A model generated the notes under the pieces. That model saw only the letters and a list, made by a program, of their open reading frames with translations. It did not search any database and had not been told where the DNA came from. 64,000 bases of DNA from Bradyrhizobium diazoefficiens (lineage in GTDB: Bacteria > Pseudomonadota > Alphaproteobacteria > Rhizobiales > Xanthobacteraceae). The stretch covers positions 248,001-312,000 of the forward strand of contig NZ_JAFCKW010000001.1 in NCBI RefSeq assembly GCF_018129965.1, given 5' to 3'. Of the stretch, positions 55,916 through 64,000 are shown one piece after another (position 1 is the first letter of the stretch; each line of letters starts with the position of its first letter). The position numbers were made by a program, and so were the translations under genes.

Positions 55916-56189
55916 GACCGACAGCAATGAAACGCGTTCGCAAATGCCGCTGGGCCTGGCCCAGCGCGGCTATACCGGCGTCATTCAGCACCTCGCCGCT
56001 GGGGATGCGGGCTCGGCCCTCTCCGACATCGAACTGGAGAGCCGCCTGATCGAACTCGGCTTCGTCGAGGGGGCTCGGGTCGAGGTCCTGCACGAGGGGC
56101 TGGTCGGGCGCGACCCGATTGCCGTGCGGGTCGACAACATCACGATCGCGGTCCGCCGTCGTGAAGCCATGGCCGTCATCGTCGCCTAG
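55914..56189 (+). CDS. feoA: FeoA-domain protein
   Basis: 91 residues, an SH3-like FeoA domain: GYTGVIQHLAAGDAGS, LESRLIELGFVEGARVEVLHEG, then GRDPIAVRVDNITIAVRR. It supports the FeoB ferrous-iron transporter, encoded 22 bp downstream. The ATG at 55914 is preferred over an in-frame TTG at 55899. An inverted repeat covers the start codon. Confidence 0.93.
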   Translation: MTDSNETRSQMPLGLAQRGYTGVIQHLAAGDAGSALSDIELESRLIELGFVEGARVEVLHEGLVGRDPIAVRVDNITIAVRRREAMAVIVA

Positions 56190-56211
56190 ACAGCGACCGG
56201 ATATCTGATCC

Positions 56212-58083
56212 ATGGAACTACCCCTCCTCCATCTTGCTTTGGTCGGCACGCCCAACAGCGGCAAGACGTCGCTGTTCAATGCCCTGACCGGCAGCCGGCA
56301 GAAGGTCGCGAACTATCCCGGCGTCACCGTCGAGCGCAAGGAAGGCTTCTTCGTCACGCCGATGGGGCGCCAGGTCTCCGTGGTCGACCTGCCCGGCACC
56401 TATTCGCTGCGCGGCCGCAGCCCGGACGAGGAGATCACCCGCGACTTCGTGCTCGGCAAGGCCACCGGCGAGACCGTGCCGGACCTCGTGCTGTGCGTGG
56501 CCGACTCCACCAATCTGCGCCTGACCATCCGCCTGCTGCTCGAGCTCAAGCGCACCGGCCGGCCGATGATCCTCGTGCTCAACATGTTCGACATCGCCAC
56601 GCGCCGCGGCGTCACCGTCGACGTCGCGCGGCTCGCCAAGGAGCTCGGCGTGCCCGTTGTCACCTCGATCGCGGTGCGCAAGGGCGGCACGGCCGACCTG
56701 CTGGCGCTGACGGACGAGATATCGGCCAAGCTCGCCGCCGAGCCGCAGGAGAACAGCTGGCGTACGCTCAGCGTCGCCGAATTGCGTGCCACCCAGCGCG
56801 AGGCAGACCGCATCATCGCCGACTGCGTCAGCCTGCCGGCACGCCCCGACACCTGGACCGCGCGGATCGATGCGATCGTGCTGCACCCCGTCGGCGGCCT
56901 CGTCGTGCTGGCGCTGATCCTGTTCGTGATGTTCCAGGCGGTGTTCGCCTGGGCGCAGCCGGCAATGGACCTGCTCAAGTCGGGCTTCGACATGATCGGC
57001 GGCCTGGTGCAGGCCACCCTGCCCGACGGCCTGCTGCAGAGCTTCCTGCAGAACGGCGTGATCGCCGGCGTCGGCAGCGTGATCGTGTTCCTGCCGCAGA
57101 TCATCCTCATCTTCCTGTTCATCTTGCTGCTGGAAGATTTCGGCTACATGGCGCGCGCCGCGTTCCTGATGGACCGCATCATGGGCGGGGCCGGGCTGCA
57201 CGGCCGCGCCTTCATCCCGCTGCTGTCGAGCTTTGCCTGCGCCATTCCCGGCATCATGGCGACGCGCGTGATCGACAACAAGCGCGACCGGCTCACCACG
57301 ATCCTGATCGCGCCGCTGATGACCTGCTCGGCACGCATTCCGGTCTACACGCTGATCATCTCCGCCTTCATTCCGGCAAAGGACATCTGGGGCTTCATCA
57401 ACCTCCAGGGCCTCGTGATGTTCGGGCTCTACGCCACCGGCATCGCCAGCGCGCTGGCCGTCTCGTTCCTGATCAAGTTCTTCATGCTGCGCGACTATGC
57501 GCCGGCGCCGTTCATGCTGGAGCTGCCGGACTACAAGATGCCCCGGCTGAAATCGATCGCCATCGGCGTCTATACGCGGGCCAAGATGTTCCTCTATCGC
57601 GCCGGCACCACGATCTTCTCGATGATGGTGCTGATCTGGTTCCTGGCCTCGTTCCCGCAGCCCCCGGCCGGCAGCACCGAGCCGGCCATCGACTTCAGCC
57701 TCGCCGCCATCATCGGCAAGGCGATCGAGCCGCTGCTCGCCCCCGTCGGCTTCAACTGGCAGATCGCGGTGGCGCTGATCCCGGGCATGGCCGCACGCGA
57801 GGTCGCGGTCGCGGCCCTCGGCACCGTCTATGCGATCGAAGGCGGCAAGGAAGCGGCCGAGCAGATCGGCCAGGTGCTCGCGACGAAATGGTCGCTCGCC
57901 ACCGCCCTGTCGATGCTGGCCTGGTACATCTTCGCCCCGCAATGCGCATCCACACTGGCCGTGATCCGGCGCGAGACCGGAAGCTGGACCTGGATGGCCG
58001 TCACGTTCGGCTACATGCTGGTGCTGGCCTATGCCGCGAGCTTCGTAACCTACAACGTCGCGGTGGCGCTCGGGGCTGGATAG
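56212..58083 (+). CDS. feoB: Ferrous iron transporter FeoB
   Basis: 623 residues. The N-terminal G domain shows G1 GTPNSGKTS, G3 DLPGTYSL and G4 NMFD; the membrane part carries the Gate motifs (RAAFLMDRIMGGAGLHGRAF and SSFACAIPGIMATRV) and the core CFeoB region. Shorter than E. coli FeoB (773), as in many alphaproteobacteria. Takes up Fe2+ across the inner membrane. Follows feoA; no feoC seen. Confidence 0.96.
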   Translation: MELPLLHLALVGTPNSGKTSLFNALTGSRQKVANYPGVTVERKEGFFVTPMGRQVSVVDLPGTYSLRGRSPDEEITRDFVLGKATGETVPDLVLCVADSTNLRLTIRLLLELKRTGRPMILVLNMFDIATRRGVTVDVARLAKELGVPVVTSIAVRKGGTADLLALTDEISAKLAAEPQENSWRTLSVAELRATQREADRIIADCVSLPARPDTWTARIDAIVLHPVGGLVVLALILFVMFQAVFAWAQPAMDLLKSGFDMIGGLVQATLPDGLLQSFLQNGVIAGVGSVIVFLPQIILIFLFILLLEDFGYMARAAFLMDRIMGGAGLHGRAFIPLLSSFACAIPGIMATRVIDNKRDRLTTILIAPLMTCSARIPVYTLIISAFIPAKDIWGFINLQGLVMFGLYATGIASALAVSFLIKFFMLRDYAPAPFMLELPDYKMPRLKSIAIGVYTRAKMFLYRAGTTIFSMMVLIWFLASFPQPPAGSTEPAIDFSLAAIIGKAIEPLLAPVGFNWQIAVALIPGMAAREVAVAALGTVYAIEGGKEAAEQIGQVLATKWSLATALSMLAWYIFAPQCASTLAVIRRETGSWTWMAVTFGYMLVLAYAASFVTYNVAVALGAG

Positions 58084-58171
58084 CCGTTTCAGCCGGAATT
58101 TTCGAAAACAACCCCATGCACAGTAGAGCGATGCTGTGAGATCAATGGGTTAGGCGTGCGTCAAATCGCCC

Positions 58172-58261
58172 GCCCGTAGCGCGCATGGAGCGCAACGCAA
58201 TCCGGGATTCTCGCGCCACGCTCACGGACCCGAATGACGCTGCGCTCCATCCGGGCTGCGC
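58172..58261. repeat. Intergenic imperfect inverted repeat
   Basis: The left arm (GTAGCGCGCATGGAGCGCAA, 58176 onward) and the right arm (TGCGCTCCATCCGGGCTGCG, to 58260) are imperfect inverted copies about 25-30 bases long. Sequences of the form 'ATGGAGCG..GC..AATCCGGG' facing 'GCGCTCCATCCGGGCT' recur in Bradyrhizobium intergenic regions. It fills most of the gap between feoB and the converging membrane-protein gene. Confidence 0.7.
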
Positions 58262-58339
58262 AATGCTCGCAACGAAACTGTTGACCCGTCGGGCAATACA
58301 GGAGCACGATGGCAGCATCGATGCTTTGCGCTCAGCCTG

Positions 58340-58690
58340 TCAGCGGGGCCGGCCCTGCTCATCGTCCGGATCGTTCTCCGGCTCCTGAATCAGCACCGCG
58401 GGCTCGTCATAGCCTTTGCGACTGCTGTAGAAAACCAGCGCCATCAAACCGACGCCGACCACCAGCGAGAACACGACGCCAAGCACCAGCGCGACGTAGC
58501 CCGACTCCGGCACGCTGGTATCGGTGCTGGTCCAGCCGAGATAGCCTAGGACAAAGGCGGCGACGAGCATCGCGCCCAACACCGCGAGAAGCAGCCAGCT
58601 GGCGAGCCTGGTTTGCGGCATGGGTGAGGCCGCTTGTCCATCACTGCCGTTCATGGCATTTTCCTCACGCGGCGGTTGCACTACGTTCAT
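58340..58690 (-). CDS. Small two-helix membrane protein
   Basis: 116 residues with two membrane helices (WLLLAVLGAMLVAAFVLGYL and YVALVLGVVFSLVVGVGLMA, about residues 32-52 and 66-86) and an acidic C-terminal tail (EPENDPDDEQ). No family recognised. It overlaps the DUF302 gene by 4 bp and is last in the soxC operon; a membrane partner for the cytochrome or DUF302 protein is a guess. Confidence 0.75.
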   Translation of the reverse strand: MNVVQPPREENAMNGSDGQAASPMPQTRLASWLLLAVLGAMLVAAFVLGYLGWTSTDTSVPESGYVALVLGVVFSLVVGVGLMALVFYSSRKGYDEPAVLIQEPENDPDDEQGRPR

Positions 58691-59172
58691 GGTGCGGTGG
58701 CCTTGGTGGCGATGGCATGCAGGGCCCCGGTCATTGCATTGACGGCAGCCTGAGCCGGCTCACCGACGCCATGACGCCGGGCGAAATAAGCGGGATCGTT
58801 GTAGCTGAGCCAGGTCGCGCCTTGGTCGTCCTGCCAGACCAGCGCCTTCAGCGGCAAGTCGATGCCGACAGTCTGCACCTGCTGCATCAACGGCGTGCCG
58901 CCCTTGGCATTGCCGAAAATCAAGAGATCTGTCGGCCGCAAGGTCAGGCCGACAGCGCCGGCGCCCGCGGCATGATCGACATGCGCAAACACGGTGAGGC
59001 CCTTGGCCTTCACTTCGGCTTCCAGCCGCTTCATCGTGTCTTCCGGTCCGAAGTTGCTTTTGATCGTGATGAGTCCGTCCGCGGCCATTGCCTGTGTCTC
59101 CGAGGTGCATGTCGCTGCAATCACAGCGAGGATCTTGATCAGCGCCGAACGCTTCATGCGCCGCTTGCTCAC
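58687..59172 (-). CDS. Exported DUF302 protein
   Basis: 161 residues: signal peptide (LIKILAVIAATCTSETQAMA), then a DUF302 domain with the usual LITIKSNFGPEDTMKRLEAEV, GLTVFAHVDHAAGA and LLIFGNAKGGTPLMQ segments. DUF302 proteins are periplasmic and of unknown function, often next to sulfur or copper genes. Overlaps the cytochrome c stop by 4 bp and the next gene start by 4 bp. Confidence 0.9.
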   Translation of the reverse strand: MSKRRMKRSALIKILAVIAATCTSETQAMAADGLITIKSNFGPEDTMKRLEAEVKAKGLTVFAHVDHAAGAGAVGLTLRPTDLLIFGNAKGGTPLMQQVQTVGIDLPLKALVWQDDQGATWLSYNDPAYFARRHGVGEPAQAAVNAMTGALHAIATKATAP

Positions 59173-59717
59173 TTCTTGCGGAACAGTTTCGCCGGGTCGA
59201 ATTCCGGATCCGGAATGAAGCCGTCGCGATTGGGCATCCTAATTTTCGGCAACGACTCCCTGTCGACCTTGCCGTCCGCGGGGACGATGCCGTTGAGGCT
59301 GAGTATGTAGGCGGTGACGGCATAGGTCTCATCGGTGCTGAGCGAACCCGGTGCCGGATACGGCATTGCGCGGTGAATGTAGTCGTACAAGGTCGTCGCA
59401 TAGGGCCAGAAGCTGCCCACGGTCTTGACCGGCATGCTGGACACGAGCGTCCCCTGCCCTCCGGCGAGACGGTCCTTGATGCCGCCCTGGCCGTTCTCGC
59501 CGTGGCAGGCCGCGCAATTGTCGGCGAATATCTGCTTGCCCTGCGCAGCCGTGCCGCTGCCATCAGGTAGGCCCTTGCCGTCGGGTCCGACGTCGATGTC
59601 CCACAGCGTGATCTCTCCCGGCGTTGCCGGTCGCCCGAAATCGAAGGCAAGCGCGGGCGCCGCGAGCAGCCCGACGATGAACAGACCCGCGAGCAACAGC
59701 TTGTCATGCGAGAACAT
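59169..59717 (-). CDS. Monohaem cytochrome c, partner of the sulfite dehydrogenase
   Basis: 182 residues with a signal peptide and one haem motif, CAACH (within NCAACHGENGQGG, about residue 70). The probable distal Met is in AMPYPAPGSLSTDE, as in SoxD and SorB cytochromes. It should take electrons from the molybdenum protein encoded just upstream, whose gene it overlaps by 14 bp. CGGGAGGGTCCGCA sets the start. A single haem makes it more SorB-like than the classic two-haem SoxD. Confidence 0.9.
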   Translation of the reverse strand: MFSHDKLLLAGLFIVGLLAAPALAFDFGRPATPGEITLWDIDVGPDGKGLPDGSGTAAQGKQIFADNCAACHGENGQGGIKDRLAGGQGTLVSSMPVKTVGSFWPYATTLYDYIHRAMPYPAPGSLSTDETYAVTAYILSLNGIVPADGKVDRESLPKIRMPNRDGFIPDPEFDPAKLFRKK

Positions 59718-60975
59718 TGCGGACCCTCCCGGCTTCGTCGATGCTCCAGGTCTGCTGGGCGTTGTAGTGGAACAGCGCATTTGTCCCCATCGCGGCGATG
59801 AAGGACTGCCGGTCCGGCTGAACGTTTCCTTGCTCGTCGGTCGAGCGGCTCACGATTTTGGTCGGCTTGCCGTCCCAGTCCCAATCCATCTGGAATCGCA
59901 CCTGCGCCTTGGACAACACCGGCTGGCTCAGTTGCGCCTGCTTCCAGTTCTTCGCGCCGTCGGTCGAGATCTCGACCTTGGCGATCTTGCCATGGCCGCT
60001 CCAGGCCAGACCGGAGATCCTGATATAGCCAGGCTGGATCTGCATCATGCCCGAGGGCTGGGTGATGACGGAGTTCGTCTCCATCCGCAACTGGAACTGC
60101 CGTGCCTTGCCGTTCGCAAGCAGTTGCGTGTAGCGCGCCGTCTCCCAACGCGTCATCCACGGCGCGTTGCCGAACTTGAGTCGCCGTAGCCACTTGATGT
60201 GGAGATTGCCCTCGAAGCCCGGCATCACCAGCCGCATCGGAAAGCCGTGCGCCGGCCGCAGCGGCTCGCCGTTCTGCCCGTAAGCGACGAAGGCCTCGTT
60301 CACGATCTCGTCGGTGAGCGGGATGCTGCGATCGACGCCCGCGCCATCACCGCCTTCCGCCAGCATCCAGTTCGATCCCTTGTCCTTGCCCACGAGGTCG
60401 ATCAGGAATTTGAGCGGCACCCCGGTCCATTCATTGGTGCTGACGAGACCATGGGTGTTCTGCACCGTGAGCTCGGGATCGGCCTTTTTCCAGTTCTCCC
60501 AGCCGTTGCCGGTGCATTCGATGAAGACGATGCGCGTGATCGAGGGCATGCGCTTGAGATCTTCCACGCTGAACACCAGCGGTTTCCCAACCATGCCATG
60601 AACGAGAAGCCGGTGTTGTGCGGGATCGATATCGGGAACGCCGGAATGGCTGCGCTCGTAATGCAGGTCCGTCGGCGTGATGTTTCCCACCAGCTTCTGG
60701 TGCGGCGTCTTCGAATTGATGGCATCACTGGCGTCAATGTTCCGCTTGCCGGGTGTGGCCTCGGGAATGCGATCGACCTTGACGAAGCGGGAGCGTTCGC
60801 TATGCGCACCCAGATCAGCGCCGGGGCTGCGATCGGGAACATCCGCGAGCGTTTCGGCGCCGGCCGCCTCGGTTGCAGCCGCGCCGAGAATGCCCGCCGA
60901 GAGGCTTCCCACAAAACCGCGGCGCGAAAATTTCGCAGGACGCGGCAACAGATCGTCTGACACCTTGGACGACAT
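59704..60975 (-). CDS. soxC: Molybdopterin sulfite dehydrogenase (SoxC/SorA type)
   Basis: 423 residues with a Tat signal (SRRGFVGSLSAG). The sulfite-oxidase fold has the molybdenum cysteine in FIECTGNGWEN and an arginine-rich substrate region (RPAHGFPMRLVMPGFEGN), then the C-terminal Mo-co dimerisation domain. It oxidises sulfite to sulfate, or acts with Sox proteins on sulfane sulfur. No soxABXYZ genes are in the window, so a stand-alone sulfite dehydrogenase is the better reading. Starts at 60975 or 60987; GGGAG suits 60975. Confidence 0.92.
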   Translation of the reverse strand: MSSKVSDDLLPRPAKFSRRGFVGSLSAGILGAAATEAAGAETLADVPDRSPGADLGAHSERSRFVKVDRIPEATPGKRNIDASDAINSKTPHQKLVGNITPTDLHYERSHSGVPDIDPAQHRLLVHGMVGKPLVFSVEDLKRMPSITRIVFIECTGNGWENWKKADPELTVQNTHGLVSTNEWTGVPLKFLIDLVGKDKGSNWMLAEGGDGAGVDRSIPLTDEIVNEAFVAYGQNGEPLRPAHGFPMRLVMPGFEGNLHIKWLRRLKFGNAPWMTRWETARYTQLLANGKARQFQLRMETNSVITQPSGMMQIQPGYIRISGLAWSGHGKIAKVEISTDGAKNWKQAQLSQPVLSKAQVRFQMDWDWDGKPTKIVSRSTDEQGNVQPDRQSFIAAMGTNALFHYNAQQTWSIDEAGRVRNVLA

Positions 60976-61197
60976 ATCATCTCCCATTGCGATCGTGCCT
61001 TTTGGAAATCGCGGCTCTTTCATGCCGCGACATTGAGCGAACGCCGCGCAAATTGCTCGTTAGCTTGTGTTAGAAGTCATGAGGAGGAATCTCACGCAAG
61101 GCTGCGTGCCGGTTGACCCGTCCGGCAAAGCACTGGCACAATGGCCTCATCGGCCCGAACGTCACCAAGCTCGCCACCCAAGCGACTGCCTGATTCC

Positions 61198-61695
61198 ATG
61201 GATCACTTCAGCACCACGCGACTGACCGCCGAGAGGCTGAACGAAACCCACCTCTCCGACCTCGTCGCACTCCATCTCGACTCAGACGTATCCCGTTATC
61301 TCGGCGGCGTGCGGACACCCGAGGTCACGGCAACCTATCTTGCGACCAACATGGCGCATTGGGACCAGCATGGTTTTGGGTTGTGGGCGCTGCGAACCAA
61401 AGACGGCGTCTTCGCCGGACGGGCAGGCATCAGGCACATCCCCGTGGACGGCATCGACGAGATCGAGATTGCCTACGCCTTCAGGCGCGAGTGCTGGGGC
61501 CAGGGATTTGCGAGCGAGATCGCGGTCGCGCTGACTGACATTGGGTTATCGCACCACGAATTGCCGTCGCTCATCGGCCTCGTCTATGTCGACAACCGCG
61601 CATCCCGCCGCGTGCTGGAAAAGGCGAACTATGTCCTGGAAAAAAGCATGACGCGTCGCGGCGAAGACGTCGTGATCTACCGCAATCGGCGGTGA
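61198..61695 (+). CDS. GNAT-family N-acetyltransferase (RimJ/RimL type)
   Basis: 165 residues. STTRLTAERLNETHLSDL at the start and the region FRRECWGQGFASEIAVAL (about residues 95-112), then LVYVDNRASRRVLEKANYV, are typical of the RimJ/RimL-like group that acetylates N-termini or small molecules. The ATG at 61198 is chosen because the family sequence starts there. Substrate unknown. Confidence 0.9.
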   Translation: MDHFSTTRLTAERLNETHLSDLVALHLDSDVSRYLGGVRTPEVTATYLATNMAHWDQHGFGLWALRTKDGVFAGRAGIRHIPVDGIDEIEIAYAFRRECWGQGFASEIAVALTDIGLSHHELPSLIGLVYVDNRASRRVLEKANYVLEKSMTRRGEDVVIYRNRR

Positions 61696-61801
61696 GCACT
61701 CATCCGGATTGTTTGCTTCCAGGTGCCGGGCGGACAGCGCCTGGCACCCCTTAGCAACGAAACGCCTCGGCTGCCTTTGGCGCCCGAGCGGTTTGAGACC
61801 G

Positions 61802-62179
61802 TCAGTTCGGGATGATCGCGGTCACTTCGATCTCGACGCGGGCTGATGCAGGCGTCAGGGCGCTGACCTGAACCAGCGTGCTCGCCGGGCGTACCGCGTC
61901 AAAGGCTTCAGAGTGGGCGCGCGCCACGTGCGCAGTGTCCGCCATATCGATCACGTACACCACGGTCCGGACAACATGCCGCATCCCGGCGTCAGCCTCG
62001 GTCAAGGCGTCGGCGATCAATGCAAGTGCGGCCGTGGCTTGCAAAAAGGCATCGCCGTCGAGGTGCGGTGGGCGTGCCGTTGTGCCGGAAACAGACACCT
62101 GGTTTCCGACGCGAACAGCGCGGGAATAGCCATAGGTGTCTTCGAACGCATAGCCCGATGAGATATTTCGCCTCGTCAC
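61802..62179 (-). CDS. RidA-family (YjgF) protein
   Basis: 125 residues. RidA proteins hydrolyse reactive enamines/imines formed by PLP enzymes or have related roles. VGNQVSVSGTTA near the N-terminus, the helix ATAALALIADALTEAD and the end RPASTLVQVSALTPASARVEIEVTAI match the family; whether the key Arg of true RidA sits before STLVQV as RPASTLV suggests activity. Two adjacent GTG starts are possible; AGGAG favours the second, at 62179. Confidence 0.9.
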   Translation of the reverse strand: MTRRNISSGYAFEDTYGYSRAVRVGNQVSVSGTTARPPHLDGDAFLQATAALALIADALTEADAGMRHVVRTVVYVIDMADTAHVARAHSEAFDAVRPASTLVQVSALTPASARVEIEVTAIIPN

Positions 62180-62389
62180 CACGCGCTCCTGCGATCTCGC
62201 ATCTATCGCTTTCGCATCGTTATCAAAGGTTCGGCACTCGTCTCACCGGGCCCAATGCGAATTGTCCGGCCTCAATGGACGTTCCAGAATTGGAACCAAT
62301 GGAACCTGCGTGAGTTTGATCTGCGTTAGATCGTCACACGAGGATGGTGCCATGGAACTGCGCGATGTTGCGGAAGGCGCAACACTGAC

Positions 62390-63658
62390 GTGAGCGGCGG
62401 CGAGGCCGCTTCCTCCGTCGCTCCTGCCAACAACACCTCTATCTTTTTTGATCGGATTGACATGTCCTCCACAATACGGCCGGGCGATCGCGCCCCTGTG
62501 CTCGCGCTCCGGCAGACCCTGAAGATGGCGCGGTCGGCGCATGCCTATGTGCGCGGCAGTACCGTCCAGTTCTACGAGTGGCTCGAATCGCAAAAACGCG
62601 GCACGCTGCCCGAGGGACCAGCGGTCTGGATTTGCGGCGACTGCCATGCCGGCAATCTCGGGCCCGTCGCCGGCATCGATGGCCGCATCGATATCCAGAT
62701 CCGCGATCTCGATCAGACCGTGATCGGCAATCCGGCCCACGACCTTATCCGTCTCGCGCTGTCGCTGTCGACGGCCTCGCGCGGCTCCGATCTGCCCGGT
62801 GTCACCACCGCGCGAATCCTCGAACAGGTCATCGAAGGCTATCAGGCGGCGCTGCGGCATGATGCGGACACGATCGAGGACGCCCCCGTGCATGTGCGGG
62901 GCGTCATGAAGCAATCGCTACAACGCTCGTGGAAAGCACTCGCGAGAGAGCGGCTGGAGAACCCAAACCCGACGATACCGCTTGGCGACAAGTTCTGGCC
63001 GCTTGCCAAGACTGAGCGCGAGCAGGTCGAGCAGCTGTTTGCAACGCCTGAGCTGCGCCATCTGGCGACCTCGTTGCGATCGCGCGACGACGACTCCGCG
63101 GTCGACGTGCTGGATGCAGCCTTCTGGATGAAAGGATGCAGCTCCCTCGGGCTGCTGCGCTTTGCCGTCCTGCTGGGGATCGGCAAAGGCAGAAAGCGCG
63201 ACATCGCCCTGATGGATGTGAAGGAAGCGGTCGCCGCCGCCGCCCCGCGGTATCCCGGGGGCAAGATGCCGAAAGACAATGCCCAGCGCGTCGTCGACGG
63301 CGCCCGGCATCTCTCGCCCCATCTCGGCAACCGGATGGCGGCAGGATCGATCGGGAAGCGCTCGGTCTTCATCCGCGAGCTGCTGCCGCAGGATCTCAAG
63401 ATCGAGATCGACCGGCTGACCACCAAACAAGCCATGAAGGCCGCGAGCTTCCTCGCCGGTGTCGTCGGCAAGGCGCATGGCCGCCAGATGGACAAAGCCA
63501 CGCGCCAACGCTGGATGAAGGAGCTGGAGCGGCACCGCTCGCGATCCCTGGATGCCCCGAGTTGGCTGTGGTCGAGCGTGGTCGCGCTGATCGGCAAGCA
63601 CGAGGTGGCCTACCTCGAACATTGCCGCAAATATGCGAGCCAATTTGCTACGGCTTGA
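62390..63658 (+). CDS. DUF2252 protein
   Basis: 422 residues. The DUF2252 family has a kinase-like look; here ICGDCHAGNLGP (about residues 80-91) and IQIRDLDQTVIGNPAHDLIRL (about 101-121) are its central motifs, and the C-terminal IRELLPQDLKIEIDRLT closes the domain. Function unknown. The start may be the GTG at 62390 or the ATG at 62462, neither with a good ribosome-binding site. Confidence 0.88.
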   Translation: MSGGEAASSVAPANNTSIFFDRIDMSSTIRPGDRAPVLALRQTLKMARSAHAYVRGSTVQFYEWLESQKRGTLPEGPAVWICGDCHAGNLGPVAGIDGRIDIQIRDLDQTVIGNPAHDLIRLALSLSTASRGSDLPGVTTARILEQVIEGYQAALRHDADTIEDAPVHVRGVMKQSLQRSWKALARERLENPNPTIPLGDKFWPLAKTEREQVEQLFATPELRHLATSLRSRDDDSAVDVLDAAFWMKGCSSLGLLRFAVLLGIGKGRKRDIALMDVKEAVAAAAPRYPGGKMPKDNAQRVVDGARHLSPHLGNRMAAGSIGKRSVFIRELLPQDLKIEIDRLTTKQAMKAASFLAGVVGKAHGRQMDKATRQRWMKELERHRSRSLDAPSWLWSSVVALIGKHEVAYLEHCRKYASQFATA

Positions 63659-63705
63659 TCTGCGCGAAGCCATGCACTTGCCGCCCTCAGGGAAACCCTA
63701 GGGGC

Positions 63706-63951
63706 TCAATCGCCGCACATGAAATCCAGGATCATGACGGACGGATCCGGCTTTCGCGATCCTGATCGGGGCGTCGGGCGGGACCGCTCTGCGGACGTCC
63801 CGACCCGTTTGAACTCGACGGCCTGCCAGCAGTGCCACTGGGCGAGAACATGTCCGCAGCCACATTGAAACTGGCCAGCCGTGCAGGCGCTCGCCATACG
63901 CACGGAGCGTTCATAGACAGCAGCACATGCAGGACATTCGACGAGGCCCAT
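63706..63951 (-). CDS. Small zinc-ribbon-like protein
   Basis: 81 residues. Two cysteine pairs, CPACAAVYE (about residues 6-14) and FQCGCGHVLAQW (about 28-39), followed by FKRV, make a probable zinc ribbon; the end is low complexity (Arg/Pro/Ser). Similar small proteins are seen in Bradyrhizobium. Function unknown. Confidence 0.65.
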   Translation of the reverse strand: MGLVECPACAAVYERSVRMASACTAGQFQCGCGHVLAQWHCWQAVEFKRVGTSAERSRPTPRSGSRKPDPSVMILDFMCGD

Positions 63952-64000
63952 GCCGAGATCATAACCGTGATTCTCTGGGCTTCGACAGCAACGAGATACC

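Overview
The window looks like a chromosomal segment of a Bradyrhizobium-type alphaproteobacterium. The supporting signs are high GC with dense coding, a circularly permuted two-piece tmRNA gene with the tag ANDNFAPVAQAA, a SemiSWEET sugar transporter beside glgCA, many ABC and Bug-type periplasmic binding proteins, and two intergenic palindromic repeats of the kind scattered through Bradyrhizobium genomes. No rRNA, tRNA, CRISPR array, transposase, phage gene or recognisable defence island was seen. This is mostly core and metabolic chromosome, with one frameshifted gene and two gene remnants.

Layout. 1-4.2 kb: NMT1/SsuA-type ABC uptake operon (minus strand) with a divergent SsuA-like binding protein. 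4.2-9.8 kb: Gly/Tyr-rich secreted protein, glgC-glgA-SemiSWEET, a DODA-type ring-opening dioxygenase and small proteins. 9.8-14.8 kb: a type-B carboxylesterase homologue that has lost its nucleophile, and a Baeyer-Villiger monooxygenase fused to an HSL-type esterase. 14.8-22 kb: small proteins, RlpA, malic enzyme, a Bug protein and a large MscS channel. 22-31.4 kb: PPK2, NUDIX, a second NMT1-type ABC system with a cupin gene on the opposite strand, an osmoprotectant-type ABC pair whose ATPase gene carries a one-base frameshift, and a membrane sulfatase. 31.4-41.7 kb: SDR with a TetR remnant, ilvC, EamA with a LysE remnant, methyltransferase, ilvH, threonine-dehydratase-like gene, ilvI with promoter, leader peptide and attenuator, miaA, serB. 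41.7-47.7 kb: degP-like, DUF2065, hflC, hflK, folA, GNAT, thyA. 47.8-52.4 kb: tctC/tctA/tctB and a split chromate transporter. 52.5-58.1 kb: permuted ssrA, sspB, fumC, DUF4169/RHH pair, feoA-feoB. 58.3-64 kb: membrane protein, DUF302, cytochrome c, soxC operon, GNAT, RidA, DUF2252, zinc-ribbon protein.

How genes work together. ilvI, ilvH and ilvC, with the threonine-deaminase-like enzyme between ilvI and ilvH, cover the early steps of Ile/Val/Leu synthesis. The leader upstream of ilvI reads as a transcription attenuator that senses Ile, Leu and Val charging. ssrA and sspB are neighbours: tmRNA adds the tag and SspB delivers tagged proteins to ClpXP. hflK, hflC, DUF2065 and degP form the usual membrane quality-control cluster, and folA and thyA are linked through folate. 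The soxC-cytochrome c-DUF302-membrane-protein genes overlap and probably form one sulfite-oxidising unit. No obviously novel defence or mobile system was found. The best leads are the ilv attenuator, the BVMO-esterase fusion with an altered fingerprint, the nucleophile-less esterase, the frameshifted ABC ATPase and the feoAB control region.
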